DNA of 25,698 bases from Saccharicrinis sp. UBA6048 (GCA_002429115.1 DIYS01000204.1:1-25698), one strand, 5' to 3'. Shown: positions 8,054 through 14,353, numbered from the stretch's first letter. Notes: a model not told the origin generated them from the letters alone. A program made the numbers and translations.

Positions 8054-8635
8054 TTAAATTTCAAAGGTTCGCAGCCACTTAAAAGTGTCCTGAAATCTGG
8101 CCTCATCCATATTAACAACATTTTTCTTCTGCATACCTGTACTTTTCTTCTCAACTGAATTGCACACCTCCAAAAAGTATTGTTTCATGGTCGATAATTG
8201 CTGCTTTTTAATATCCAGTTCATTTTCCAATCGCTTCAATTCCTCTGATTCTTTTGAGGTTAATTCTTGTCTTTCAGTTGGAGAAATGACCTGTTTCTCT
8301 GGTGGTGCTTTTAGCTCTTTATTGCCTGGCTTTGCCGCTTTTTCTTCCTCCATAAACCGGACCATCATTTCCATGAGTGATTGCATTTTTCCAAATGTGG
8401 GCTTAATAAAATCACTCTCCTGCTTACGCATAAAACTGATAATGGTGTCACGGAATTTTTTCAATTCTTCTGCAGGAGATGGCATGATATAGGTATCCGG
8501 GTCTGTTCCGGTATTCTGAAAATACACGACCATCTTATGGATAAAATCACGTTGTAAACCTCCGTGTTTGTCTACTAATTTATCAATAATTTGCTTAGTC
8601 TCTTTGGTAACTTTTAAGTTGGATATATCAGCCAT
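8054..8635 (-). CDS. BfmA/BtgA-type mobilization accessory protein
   Basis: 193 aa. Begins MADISNLKVTKETKQIIDKL, a short β-strand plus helix pattern like ribbon-helix-helix proteins, then VDKHGGLQRDFIHKMVVYF. The middle and C-terminus are coiled coil (about 115-150, EELKRLENELDIKKQQL). Such proteins bind oriT next to the relaxase and form the relaxosome; identification rests on the family layout and the neighbouring relaxase. It is the first gene of the operon, with a good promoter 42 bp upstream and the candidate oriT beyond that. Confidence 0.82.
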   Translation of the reverse strand: MADISNLKVTKETKQIIDKLVDKHGGLQRDFIHKMVVYFQNTGTDPDTYIMPSPAEELKKFRDTIISFMRKQESDFIKPTFGKMQSLMEMMVRFMEEEKAAKPGNKELKAPPEKQVISPTERQELTSKESEELKRLENELDIKKQQLSTMKQYFLEVCNSVEKKSTGMQKKNVVNMDEARFQDTFKWLRTFEI

Positions 8636-8676
8636 AAATTAAAGTTTTCTGCCTTATAGTCTCCTTATTTTGATAG

Positions 8677-8706
8677 TAAAGATATTCTTTTTCTGGTATT
8701 TACAAA
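8677..8706 (-). promoter_or_regulatory. Promoter of the mobilization operon
   Basis: Reading the minus strand, TTTG (8703-8706) is followed after 18 nt by TATCTTTA (8684-8677), one base from the Bacteroidota -7 consensus TAnnTTTG at the correct distance. The first mob gene starts at 8635, which leaves a leader of roughly 35 nt. Confidence 0.6.
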
Positions 8707-8787
8707 ATATATTCTCCCTTTCTTCTTGTTCCATATCTCCCTAAGAATATCAATAAAATTCATATTTTATTGTTTTTCTGGTCATTA

Positions 8788-8937
8788 GGGCTTAGCCCAA
8801 ATGTATAATTCGGGTATTGCCCGAATCCATCTTGCTTCCCTATCGGTAACTCTCCCTACCGAAATATTCTGCCTTTATTATAAGTATTTTCTTATTTGAA
8901 ATATATTATCAATGCTCAAAATCATTCGGAGAGTTAC
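8788..8937. other. Candidate origin of transfer (oriT): nested inverted repeats
   Basis: Just upstream of the mob operon, four dyads occur in 150 bp. GGGCTTAGCCC lies at 8788-8798. ATTCGGG/CCCGAAT (8808-8826) has a 5-nt loop. TCGGTA/TACCGA lies at 8843-8862. A 10-bp perfect pair GTAACTCTCC/GGAGAGTTAC joins 8846-8855 to 8928-8937. Relaxase binding sites are typically such hairpins beside the mob genes, so this is the best oriT candidate. The nick site is not identified. Confidence 0.5.
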
Positions 8938-9353
8938 TTTATCCATCGGGTGGGAACGTGCTAAGGCCGCCGGGCAAAGATTCACATTTCAATATGAAAC
9001 ATTTATAGTGTCATATTAATCTTTCCATATACAAGCGAATTTACAAATTTGTGCAACTCTCCTTGTGCCACGTAATATTCATTGACTAAATAATTATCAC
9101 GTAATGAACATCTGAATAGTTCATTTAAGGACTTGCAATTTTTAACAACAGCATAAAAATTTAATATAGCCTTTTTAATGAATTTGAATTATTATTTATT
9201 CGCATTACGGAAATTAAATTTCATCTTCAAAATAGAGAATCATAAAACAACCATTACTGGTAAAAAAGATGGGCAAAACACAATCATACAGAGATATGAA
9301 ATTTATTTTTATTTTACAATAATCCATTTGCTTTGGTTTGCAAAAACCAAAAT
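8938..9353. other. Non-coding stretch between candidate oriT and small-RNA promoter
   Basis: No convincing gene. Two hairpins are visible: AATGAAC/GTTCATT (9103-9125) and TTTGGTTT-GCAA-AAACCAAA (9332-9351, a GNRA-type tetraloop). A GC-rich patch at 8947-8980 differs from its AT-rich surroundings. A 93-codon frame at 9178-9459 runs through the promoter and small RNA and is not believed to be a gene. Confidence 0.45.
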
Positions 9354-9391
9354 ATTGTTGTTGTATATCACAACAATATTAATTATCTTTG
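9354..9391 (+). promoter_or_regulatory. Small-RNA promoter with GTTGTATATCACAAC operator
   Basis: The -7 box TATCTTTG (9384-9391) fits TAnnTTTG exactly. A 15-bp element with GTTGT/ACAAC arms (9360-9374) lies exactly 9 nt upstream of the box, over the -33 region; it is extended here by flanking ATTGTTGT/ACAACAAT (9354-9377). The same 15-mer at the same distance precedes the tra operon (18270). Confidence 0.7.
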
Positions 9392-9397
9392 CTTTGC

Positions 9398-9500
9398 ACC
9401 GTGAAAAGGACGTGAGCTCTGCTGGGAAGCAACTTACCAGAGATAGCGGTGTGTATTGACAATAAAGCCAATGCAAGCCTCCTAAAAGGAGGCTTTTTTT
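9398..9500 (+). ncRNA. Probable small RNA, about 100 nt
   Basis: An isolated promoter (TATCTTTG) and a strong Rho-independent terminator bracket about 100 nt with no convincing reading frame. The transcript start is estimated about 7 nt after the -7 box. It contains GCAACT (9429-9434) and ATAGCGGT (9443-9450), a pair also present in the leaders of parA and the J-protein gene. Its promoter carries the operator seen in front of the tra operon, so it is probably expressed together with transfer functions. The target and mechanism are unknown; I found no long complementarity by eye. Confidence 0.6.
9475..9500 (+). terminator. Rho-independent terminator of the small RNA
   Basis: AAGCCTCCT-AAA-AGGAGGCTT forms a perfect 9-bp stem with a 3-nt loop, and the T-run reaches 9500. 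Palindrome copy 4 begins at the very next base. Confidence 0.9.
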
Positions 9501-9523
9501 ATAAGTGCAAATTTTGCACTTAT
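9501..9523. repeat. 23-bp dispersed palindrome, copy 4
   Basis: Perfect copy in the opposite orientation (central T), abutting the T-run of the small-RNA terminator. Confidence 0.95.
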
Positions 9524-9531
9524 AACTGTGG

Positions 9532-9670
9532 GCTGGCCGCTTTTTGGACTTGCACTGTTTTCCATGGTACATCTTGGTAGATTTAGAGCGACCAGCGGAA
9601 GCTCCTGAAGATACCTAGAAGTAACTGGCAAACAGAAAAGGGAAAAACGTGTGACTTTTGAAAAAAGTTC
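9532..9670. repeat. Non-coding repeat element, copy A
   Basis: Matches 15896-16031 in direct orientation, with GGCCGC at the left end, an identical 25-mer at 9582-9606 (contains GAGCGACCAGCGGAAGC) and an identical 24-mer at 9646-9669 (contains GTGTGACTTTTGAAAAAAG). The parts between diverge with short indels, as expected of conserved non-coding DNA or RNA. ACTTTT-GA-AAAAGT can form a small hairpin at the right end. No frame is conserved between copies beyond the first few codons. Confidence 0.75.
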
Positions 9671-9689
9671 CAAATAAAGATTTACAAAA

Positions 9690-9735
9690 CGTGCCTCCGG
9701 CGGGGATTTTTCTCAGACATGGGTAAAGCCAATAG
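9690..9735 (+). repeat. Short repeat, inverted relative to its partner at 16079
   Basis: The segment with CGGGGATTTTTC and GGTAAAGCCAATA matches the reverse complement of 16079-16122 at roughly 36 of 42 positions by eye. Both copies follow a copy of the A/B element, but in opposite orientation relative to it. Confidence 0.6.
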
Positions 9736-9803
9736 AAGCCGGGTAAATAAATCGGTTAAGAAGGGTGACCGGAACTACCCTTTAGATTAATTTGATATTA
9801 GTT

Positions 9804-9896
9804 ATGGAAATTTCGATAACTCCTGAATTTATAAAAGAGGTAAGAAAGCTTGTAGAAGCAATGCCGTGGTATTTACTTGCGGTTCTTTTTTTATAA
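9804..9896 (+). CDS. Possible 30-aa hydrophobic-tailed micro-protein
   Basis: The frame MEISITPEFIKEVRKLVEAM... ends in a hydrophobic tail (WYLLAVLFL). It is preceded by a hairpin AAGGGT/ACCCTT (9761-9780) and followed 52 bp later by a strong terminator, so the segment is probably transcribed. Amphipathic start plus membrane-like tail recalls small membrane peptides or type I toxins, but there is no homology evidence and chance cannot be excluded. Confidence 0.35.
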   Translation: MEISITPEFIKEVRKLVEAMPWYLLAVLFL

Positions 9897-9948
9897 AAAA
9901 AAATATCAGAGAAGTTAACAAAGAAGTTTTCAGAAACATTTCAGATTT

Positions 9949-9971
9949 CCCCCTTATTTAGGGGGTTTTTT
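9949..9971 (+). terminator. Rho-independent terminator after the micro-protein frame
   Basis: CCCCC-TTATTTA-GGGGG followed by six T. Palindrome copy 5 starts directly after it, just as copy 4 follows the small-RNA terminator. It faces the end of the minus-strand HTH gene. Confidence 0.8.
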
Positions 9972-9994
9972 ATAAGTGCAAATTTTACACTTAT
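9972..9994. repeat. 23-bp dispersed palindrome, copy 5
   Basis: One mismatch in the right arm (TTTACACTTAT instead of TTTGCACTTAT), centre T. The last four bases contain the stop codon of the minus-strand HTH gene, so the site overlaps coding sequence. Confidence 0.9.
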
Positions 9995-10359
9995 TCTTTG
10001 GCAACGGTAAGCACTTTTGAAAGGTTATCGCTGCGCATCGCATGTTTACGGTTTAAAAATTCTGAAATACGCGCTTGTGCCAGGCCAGTTGAATCTTTTA
10101 CATTATTCTGAGACAAATTATGCAACACCATATAGTCTTTAACCAAGTCTACAAAATCCACATCCCCTTTACCGGTTAGCAACTGGCAAACCAATTTACT
10201 CAGGGCTGAACTATCCTGTAACTGTCCTTTCAGTACTCCATTAAAAACCTCCTTAAACAACTCCATCACACGAATAAGCTCAACAACATTGTAATTATAC
10301 GGGTCCTTCTCAAGTTCATCCTGCAGGAATTCCAATTGCTTTTCAATAATCTGAATCAT
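9991..10359 (-). CDS. Small helix-turn-helix protein downstream of parB
   Basis: 122 aa from ATG 10359; an upstream GTG at 10395 lies inside palindrome copy 6 and is less likely. The N-terminal half is Leu/Glu-rich helix (IIEKQLEFLQDELEKDP). The C-terminal half resembles an XRE/Cro-type HTH: VDLVKDYMVLHNLSQNNVKDSTGLAQARISEFLNRKH, with recognition helix near QARISEFLN and the usual following S-D-N-L-S-K-V. It is the third gene after parA and parB on the minus strand, with palindrome copies on both sides (the 3' one overlapping its stop). It may be a plasmid regulator, an antitoxin-like orphan or the protein that binds the palindromes; no toxin gene is adjacent. Confidence 0.65.
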   Translation of the reverse strand: MIQIIEKQLEFLQDELEKDPYNYNVVELIRVMELFKEVFNGVLKGQLQDSSALSKLVCQLLTGKGDVDFVDLVKDYMVLHNLSQNNVKDSTGLAQARISEFLNRKHAMRSDNLSKVLTVAKE

Positions 10360-10376
10360 AACATTTACTAAAAAGC

Positions 10377-10399
10377 ATAAGTGCAAATTTTGCACTTAT
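10377..10399. repeat. 23-bp dispersed palindrome, copy 6
   Basis: Perfect copy (centre T) in the 54-bp space between parB and the small HTH gene, 14 bp after the parB stop and 17 bp before the HTH start. It could act on HTH gene expression. Confidence 0.95.
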
Positions 10400-10413
10400 G
10401 CCGTGAAATAAAA

Positions 10414-11484
10414 TTAACCTCTGATTGTTTTAGCATCTTTCAAAAGCTCTTTCAAACGTCGGTCACGCTCAGCTTTTGACTTAAAACCATTCTCTAAAGT
10501 TTTCCAACTGTTTTTTGCAGTTGTAAAATGCTTGATGTGGATGGTCGGAGTATCAGCAATACGAAGTATTGTGTAACCACCATTAGCCAACTTAATCAAA
10601 TCAGACAGGTTAGAACGCCATTCTAAGAAATCGTTTAATACGCTGAATAATACCAGTTCATCTACCCCTTTAAAATGAGATTGAAAATCGTCCTTAACAG
10701 TCATGTATTGTTCCAGGTATTCATCTTCGGTCATATGCTCGGCAGATTCTTCCTTTTTAGCTGGTTTATGCTGATTTTCTTCCTTTACCGGAATATTCTT
10801 TTCAGCCTTGGCCTTTTCAGGCTTTTTCTTCTTCTGGACTTTTTGAGCTTCTTCTTTTAACTGCTCAACGTCCTTAATGGGTTCTTTAACATCAGACTTA
10901 GCCAGGTCTTGTACTTCTGCCTTAGTCACTTTCTTTTCACCCGAAAGAACATGTTCTTTTAACTCAGGAACCAACTTATCAATACCACTTGCAAAATCAC
11001 CTGCACTCTTCACGGTACGAACAGAAGTACCGGTATTTTTAGCAATATCTCCAGCTGTATTTGTCTTAGAATTATTTCGCTTATGCTTACCTTTCTCGGC
11101 TTTGCTTTTGTTATAAAGCAAACCGATTAAGTACGTGCGGTTTGAATCGGACAAATTACGGCGTCCAAGCTGCTTTTTAAGCATCCATTCCTTAACCTCT
11201 TCAATGTCCTTAAATTGGTGCTCCTTGGTCGAAAAAGACACCTTTTCTTCTTTAGCAATTGTGTAACGGTTATGACCGTCTACAATCACATGCTTACCAT
11301 CATGCACCCACACATCAATCGGTTCCTTGACACCCTCACTTTTAATAGACTCCCGTAATAAGTCTGATTCATCAGTCATTAATGGAGGGATAAAAGCTTT
11401 TAACTCCGGTAAAATTGTCAACTCCTTTACCTCTTGGCGGAACTGTCCCAGACCACCGCCTAAACCTAGTTTCTTCTTTGCCAT
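10414..11484 (-). CDS. parB: ParB-family partition/DNA-binding protein
   Basis: 356 aa. Residues about 20-110 form a ParB N-terminal domain: SIKSEGVKEPIDVWV then VIVDGHNRYTIAKE, where GHNR takes the place of the GxxR CTP-binding motif. A central HTH follows (TAGDIAKNTGTSVRTVKSAG, about 144-163). Then comes a long Lys/Glu-rich charged linker (about 205-250) and a globular C-terminal domain. ParB proteins load onto centromere sites and stimulate the ParA ATPase for segregation; some also repress promoters. The ATG overlaps the parA stop (TAATG), so translation is coupled. The nearest 23-bp palindromes lie 14 bp beyond its stop (copy 6) and about 180 bp upstream of parA (copy 7), making it a strong candidate to bind them. 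Confidence 0.85.
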   Translation of the reverse strand: MAKKKLGLGGGLGQFRQEVKELTILPELKAFIPPLMTDESDLLRESIKSEGVKEPIDVWVHDGKHVIVDGHNRYTIAKEEKVSFSTKEHQFKDIEEVKEWMLKKQLGRRNLSDSNRTYLIGLLYNKSKAEKGKHKRNNSKTNTAGDIAKNTGTSVRTVKSAGDFASGIDKLVPELKEHVLSGEKKVTKAEVQDLAKSDVKEPIKDVEQLKEEAQKVQKKKKPEKAKAEKNIPVKEENQHKPAKKEESAEHMTEDEYLEQYMTVKDDFQSHFKGVDELVLFSVLNDFLEWRSNLSDLIKLANGGYTILRIADTPTIHIKHFTTAKNSWKTLENGFKSKAERDRRLKELLKDAKTIRG

Positions 11485-12257
11485 TACGCTACCCTCCTTA
11501 AAAATTCTTCAACAAAAGATAAATACGCTGCTGCTCCTGATGAACCTGGGGCATAATCATAGATAGACTGCTTGGTTAACCCTTGTTCAGAAATTGCCAC
11601 ATTCTTAGGGATAATAGTCTGACAGAATAGTTCAGGACGATTAATTATAAATTCATTGGCAACCTCCTGAGCTAAAGAAGTATTAGATTCATGCTTGGTT
11701 ATTACCACGTCTGTAATCTGCATATTAAGGTCTCTTTTCAGGCGTTCTTCTAACTTATAAAAACCTGTTGAAGAAAGATAATCAGAAACAATCGGCACCA
11801 TGATACGAGTAGCCGCAACATAGGCATTGACCGTTAAAATATTTAAAGCCGGGGCCAGGTCTAAAATAATGAAATCGTAATCCTCTTTAATCGGCTCAAT
11901 AATACTTTTCAATTTAGTGTCACCACCACGAAAAGAAGATTGCAACTCAAAATCAATCCCAATCATAGATTCAGAATTAGCACCAACCACAAATAAATTT
12001 TCTTTCACCTTATTGATGGCTAAGTCAGTCTTACCACGCAGCACATTGGCAACACACAATTCTTCTGTAATAACACCATACAAGCCCATTAAATCAGTCA
12101 GGTTAGCTTGTGGGTCTAAGTCAAAAGCTAATACTTTATAACCTTTATCAGCCAGACCGTGAGCAAGGTTAACGGAAGTCGTGGTTTTTCCAGTACCTCC
12201 CTTAAAATTGCTAATTGCAACTACATGAGTTTTTTTCATGTTCTCTTTTGTTTTCAT
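11484..12257 (-). CDS. parA: ParA-family partition ATPase
   Basis: 257 aa. Deviant Walker A is FKGGTGKTTTSVNLA (KGGTGKT with the signature Lys), Walker A' is FDLDPQANLT and Walker B is DFIILDLAPALN. It has no N-terminal HTH, so it is the smaller Soj/type Ib-like form. ParA binds DNA non-specifically with ATP and moves ParB-bound plasmid copies. Start ATG 12257 gives MKTKENMKK; an ATG at 12239 is an equally reasonable start just before the conserved strand. It is followed by parB with overlap. Its leader carries the motif shared with the J-protein operon and the small RNA. Confidence 0.92.
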   Translation of the reverse strand: MKTKENMKKTHVVAISNFKGGTGKTTTSVNLAHGLADKGYKVLAFDLDPQANLTDLMGLYGVITEELCVANVLRGKTDLAINKVKENLFVVGANSESMIGIDFELQSSFRGGDTKLKSIIEPIKEDYDFIILDLAPALNILTVNAYVAATRIMVPIVSDYLSSTGFYKLEERLKRDLNMQITDVVITKHESNTSLAQEVANEFIINRPELFCQTIIPKNVAISEQGLTKQSIYDYAPGSSGAAAYLSFVEEFLRRVA

Positions 12258-12264
12258 AACAATT

Positions 12265-12316
12265 ACCGCTATTTGTGACAGTTGCGTTTCTGCTTTAAAA
12301 TAATATTACAAATATA
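12265..12316 (-). promoter_or_regulatory. par operon promoter and conserved leader motif
   Basis: On the minus strand the -7 box TATATTTG (12316-12309) is followed by a leader of about 30 nt (12295-12265) containing GCAACT and ATAGCGGT 7 nt apart. This leader is nearly identical to 13374-13345 upstream of the J-protein gene, with a 1-nt indel. It lies in the transcribed region, so it could be an operator or an RNA control element. Confidence 0.7.
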
Positions 12317-12434
12317 GTATATTAATTGAAACTTCAATAAGAAAATAATTTAAAAATAGAAAGTAATGTCCATCGGCACAATTCCCCCTCGGGGGAAAAT
12401 TTTTTTTAAACTATTACTATGTTTAACAATAAGT

Positions 12435-12457
12435 ATAAGTGCAAAATTTGCACTTAT
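12435..12457. repeat. 23-bp dispersed palindrome, copy 7
   Basis: Perfect copy (centre A), 13 bp after the ssb stop and about 180 bp upstream of the parA start. The nearby 12317-12434 stretch is AT-rich, with one GC-rich dyad CCCTCGGGGG near 12388-12397, and holds no gene. Confidence 0.95.
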
Positions 12458-12470
12458 ACCCACTTTTTCA

Positions 12471-12806
12471 TTAGTCCTTCTTTCCTAATAGTTGAAGGTC
12501 TGACACCTCTACCTCTGTACGTTCTTTCTTTTGGTCCTTATCTTCATACTGGCGGATTCGCAGCTTACCTTCAACATGGATATTCAAACCTTTCTTAACG
12601 TACTTTTCAACCACATCGGCCAAACCACGCCAAACGACCAAATTAACCCACATGGTGCGGTCGGGCACTTCACCATTAGCCGTCTTATACCCCTTTTCTG
12701 TGACAGCCAGTGACAAATTAGCGACTTTTACACCTGCCTTTACCTCCTTAACCTGCGGGTCATTACCCACAAATCCCATTAAAATAACCTTGTTAAAATT
12801 TGCCAT
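12471..12806 (-). CDS. ssb: Single-stranded DNA-binding protein (short form)
   Basis: 111 aa from ATG 12806 (MANFNKVILMGFVGNDPQVK); a longer in-frame extension to 12854 is unlikely since it overlaps the upstream gene stop. It has the OB-fold pattern of bacterial SSB: NKVILMGFVGNDPQVK, ANLSLAVTE, TMWVNLVVWRGLADVVEKYVKKG, VEGKLRIRQYEDKDG-like. It ends shortly after the fold (SDLQLLGKKD) and has no acidic C-terminal tail with the DDxPF tip, which normally recruits partner proteins. It probably protects transferred or lagging-strand single-stranded DNA. It follows the J-domain gene by 47 bp in the same operon. Confidence 0.9.
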   Translation of the reverse strand: MANFNKVILMGFVGNDPQVKEVKAGVKVANLSLAVTEKGYKTANGEVPDRTMWVNLVVWRGLADVVEKYVKKGLNIHVEGKLRIRQYEDKDQKKERTEVEVSDLQLLGKKD

Positions 12807-12853
12807 AATTAAAAAATTAGAAATGATTAAAAAATATGTCAAAGGGCAAAGCA

Positions 12854-13336
12854 CTAAGATAGTTTCTTTTGCTTTTCTTCGTCCCTATTATCAACTCTCT
12901 CACAGCCAAAGGTGGCTTTAATCTCATCCAAAGAAAGGGATTTACGGCTCTTTTTCCTATAACTCCCATCGTGCCAGTACCAGGCTGATTTTTTACGGGC
13001 AAACTTAAACCCTGCATCATTTAAGTCCTTTTTAACGGCAAAGGTATTACCAGTCACCCACAGCCAGTTACCGACAATCTCAATAATAATGCCTTGTAAA
13101 TTAATAATACGCTCTAAAGCCTCACGCATCAGCTCATCAATGTGCAACTCATTTTCAAGCTCTTCTTTAGTCTCAAACCGACCATTTAAAGCATCCCTTA
13201 ACAATCGCTCGTATTCATCGCTCATGGCCTGAAAATCGGCCTTAGAGCCACCTTTGTCAGGATGGTAGGTAAAGGCCAACTTTTTATACTGGCTCTTTAA
13301 TTCCTGAACTGAGTTAAAGTCACTAAAATATTTCAT
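12854..13336 (-). CDS. J-domain protein with a C-terminal conserved domain
   Basis: 160 aa from ATG 13336 (a GTG one codon upstream is possible). The N-terminal J-domain is short: LKSQYKKLAFTYHPDKGGSK carries the HPD motif that activates DnaK, and FQAMSDEYERLL is helix III. A second domain (about 85-150) is rich in aromatic and basic residues: IVGNWLWVTGNTF, AGFKFARKKSAWYWHDG. I have seen this arrangement in Bacteroidota plasmid and phage proteins, but the partner is unknown. It is the first gene of the operon with ssb, so a role in replication or single-strand handling is plausible. Confidence 0.75.
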   Translation of the reverse strand: MKYFSDFNSVQELKSQYKKLAFTYHPDKGGSKADFQAMSDEYERLLRDALNGRFETKEELENELHIDELMREALERIINLQGIIIEIVGNWLWVTGNTFAVKKDLNDAGFKFARKKSAWYWHDGSYRKKSRKSLSLDEIKATFGCERVDNRDEEKQKKLS

Positions 13337-13344
13337 CACATAAA

Positions 13345-13399
13345 ACCGCTATTTGGACAGTTGCGTTTCTGCTTCTAATATCAATATATATCAAATATA
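13345..13399 (-). promoter_or_regulatory. J-protein/ssb operon promoter and conserved leader motif
   Basis: The -7 box TATATTTG (13399-13392 on the minus strand) precedes the leader 13374-13345, which has GCAACT and ATAGCGGT spaced by 6 nt. It is almost identical to the par leader at 12295-12265. Confidence 0.7.
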
Positions 13400-13505
13400 G
13401 TATATTTAATTGTAATAATCAATAGTTATAGTAAAATAAATATTCTATTTTTAGTATATTTTTATTGTTTTTTAAAGTAGGATTTTGTAAATTTACTACA
13501 GTAAA

Positions 13506-13549
13506 GGGCTGATATTCTGCCCATTGTCTAACCGGGGATATGCGCCCCC
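13506..13549 (+). promoter_or_regulatory. Two hairpins in the leader of the DUF6876 gene
   Basis: GGGC/GCCC (13506-13522) and GGGG/CCCC (13534-13548) are followed by an A-rich stretch and the start ATG at 13565. GC-rich stems in an AT-rich leader suggest structured 5' RNA or a protein site. A weak -7-like TAAATTTA lies just upstream (about 13488-13495). Confidence 0.4.
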
Positions 13550-13564
13550 ATAAAAAAAAGCAGT

Positions 13565-13945
13565 ATGATAGACTTAAGAGGGTTCATAGGAACCGAACAC
13601 TACCACAAACTAGACCTGTTTAGCGGCTATCTGGCTACAGATGGCGTTAAAGAAATGGCGGAACAATTCAATGCTTACTGGCTGGCCAGTGACATTCTAA
13701 TATGTCAAAAGATGGTCAATGCATTAAGGGAACAACCATTCGTAATATGGAAACTAAAAAAATCAAACAACCCTGAAAAAGCGGCTCAATTGATTGCTGA
13801 TGATGGTAACGGCCAGATTATCTACACACAGGATTATTTAGTTACAAATTTCCCTTTTGGAAAATACATTAGTGACCAATCCGATGCTACAACCTTTACA
13901 CTCTTTTTCACGGATGGTATATTATTGTTACTTTCCGAAAATTAA
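13565..13945 (+). CDS. DUF6876-like hypothetical protein
   Basis: 126 aa. The order of segments fits the family I recall as DUF6876: FIGTEHYHKLDLF near the N-terminus, LATDGVKEMAEQFNAYWLASDI in the middle, then FVIWKLKK and a C-terminal TFTLFFTDGILLLLSEN. These proteins are common on Bacteroidota mobile elements and have no known function. It has no signal peptide or membrane helix. It is transcribed divergently from the J-protein/ssb operon and followed by a hairpin at 13952. Confidence 0.65.
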   Translation: MIDLRGFIGTEHYHKLDLFSGYLATDGVKEMAEQFNAYWLASDILICQKMVNALREQPFVIWKLKKSNNPEKAAQLIADDGNGQIIYTQDYLVTNFPFGKYISDQSDATTFTLFFTDGILLLLSEN

Positions 13946-13951
13946 TAAATT

Positions 13952-13982
13952 GAATACCTGACCTGTAAAGGGTTGGGTATTC
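13952..13982 (+). other. Hairpin after the DUF6876 gene
   Basis: GAATACC/GGTATTC gives a perfect 7-bp stem, with partial inner pairing ACCT/AGGG. It is not followed by a T-run, so it may be an RNA-stabilising 3' structure rather than a terminator. Confidence 0.4.
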
Positions 13983-14002
13983 CCAAAAAGAAATAAATTA
14001 AC

Positions 14003-14010
14003 TATATTTG
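14003..14010 (+). promoter_or_regulatory. -7 box directly in front of the 59-aa gene
   Basis: TATATTTG matches TAnnTTTG and ends 2 bp before the ATG at 14013. If used, transcription would begin at or within the start codon, which implies a leaderless message or a later start. Confidence 0.45.
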
Positions 14011-14012
14011 TA

Positions 14013-14192
14013 ATGAAAGAAGAATTAGGAAAATACCTGATAGATATATCAAAACTGGTATTTGGTGGAGTTGTATTAAGTCAAGTCTTGAACATTTCAC
14101 AAAACAAAGTACTTATAATTATATTGGGTTTAATGGCATCAACAATGTTCGCATTGATAGGCTTTACTTTATTAAGAAAACGTAATAATTAA
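14013..14192 (+). CDS. Small membrane protein, DUF6722-like
   Basis: 59 aa: MKEELGKYLIDISKLVFGGV, then a second hydrophobic stretch VLIIILGLMASTMFALIGFTL and a basic tail LRKRNN. Two membrane helices are likely (about 14-28 and 33-53). The pattern matches small proteins I recall as DUF6722, widespread on Bacteroidota mobile elements, of unknown function. It is followed 4 bp later by a 34-aa membrane protein on the same strand and then a terminator, forming a two-gene unit. Confidence 0.65.
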   Translation: MKEELGKYLIDISKLVFGGVVLSQVLNISQNKVLIIILGLMASTMFALIGFTLLRKRNN

Positions 14193-14196
14193 AAAG

Positions 14197-14301
14197 ATGG
14201 AAGCAGTATTATTTTTTGCAGGATTATGCATCATTGGAGCAATTGGTTTGGCTTTTATCTACTCTAAAAAGGGGCAAAACTGGTTAAACCATTTAGACTA
14301 A
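14197..14301 (+). CDS. 34-aa single-pass membrane micro-protein
   Basis: MEAVLFFAGLCIIGAIGLAF is one hydrophobic helix, followed by a short polar tail YSKKGQNWLNHLD. It starts 4 bp after the upstream stop, which argues for translation in a common operon. Function unknown. Confidence 0.55.
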   Translation: MEAVLFFAGLCIIGAIGLAFIYSKKGQNWLNHLD

Positions 14302-14324
14302 TTAAAAGAACTCTATAATAGTTT

Positions 14325-14353
14325 AAGCCTCTATTAAAAAATAGGGGCTTTTA
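14325..14353 (+). terminator. Terminator of the two small membrane genes
   Basis: AAGCC(T)CTATT and AATAG(G)GGCTT pair around an A-rich loop, followed by TTTATAT. An ordinary Rho-independent terminator with one mismatch. Confidence 0.75.

Noticed and set aside
9178..9459. 93-codon plus-strand frame
   Set aside because: It covers a hairpin, the operator, the promoter and half of the small RNA, has an unusual composition and no recognisable domain.
9482..9673. 63-codon minus-strand frame beginning MELFSKVTR
   Set aside because: It reads through the repeat element, palindrome and terminator. Copy B keeps only the first residues and then shifts frame, so it is not a conserved protein.
10675..11116. 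Plus-strand frames inside parB
   Set aside because: They are antisense shadows of the Lys/Glu-rich linker and HTH region of ParB.
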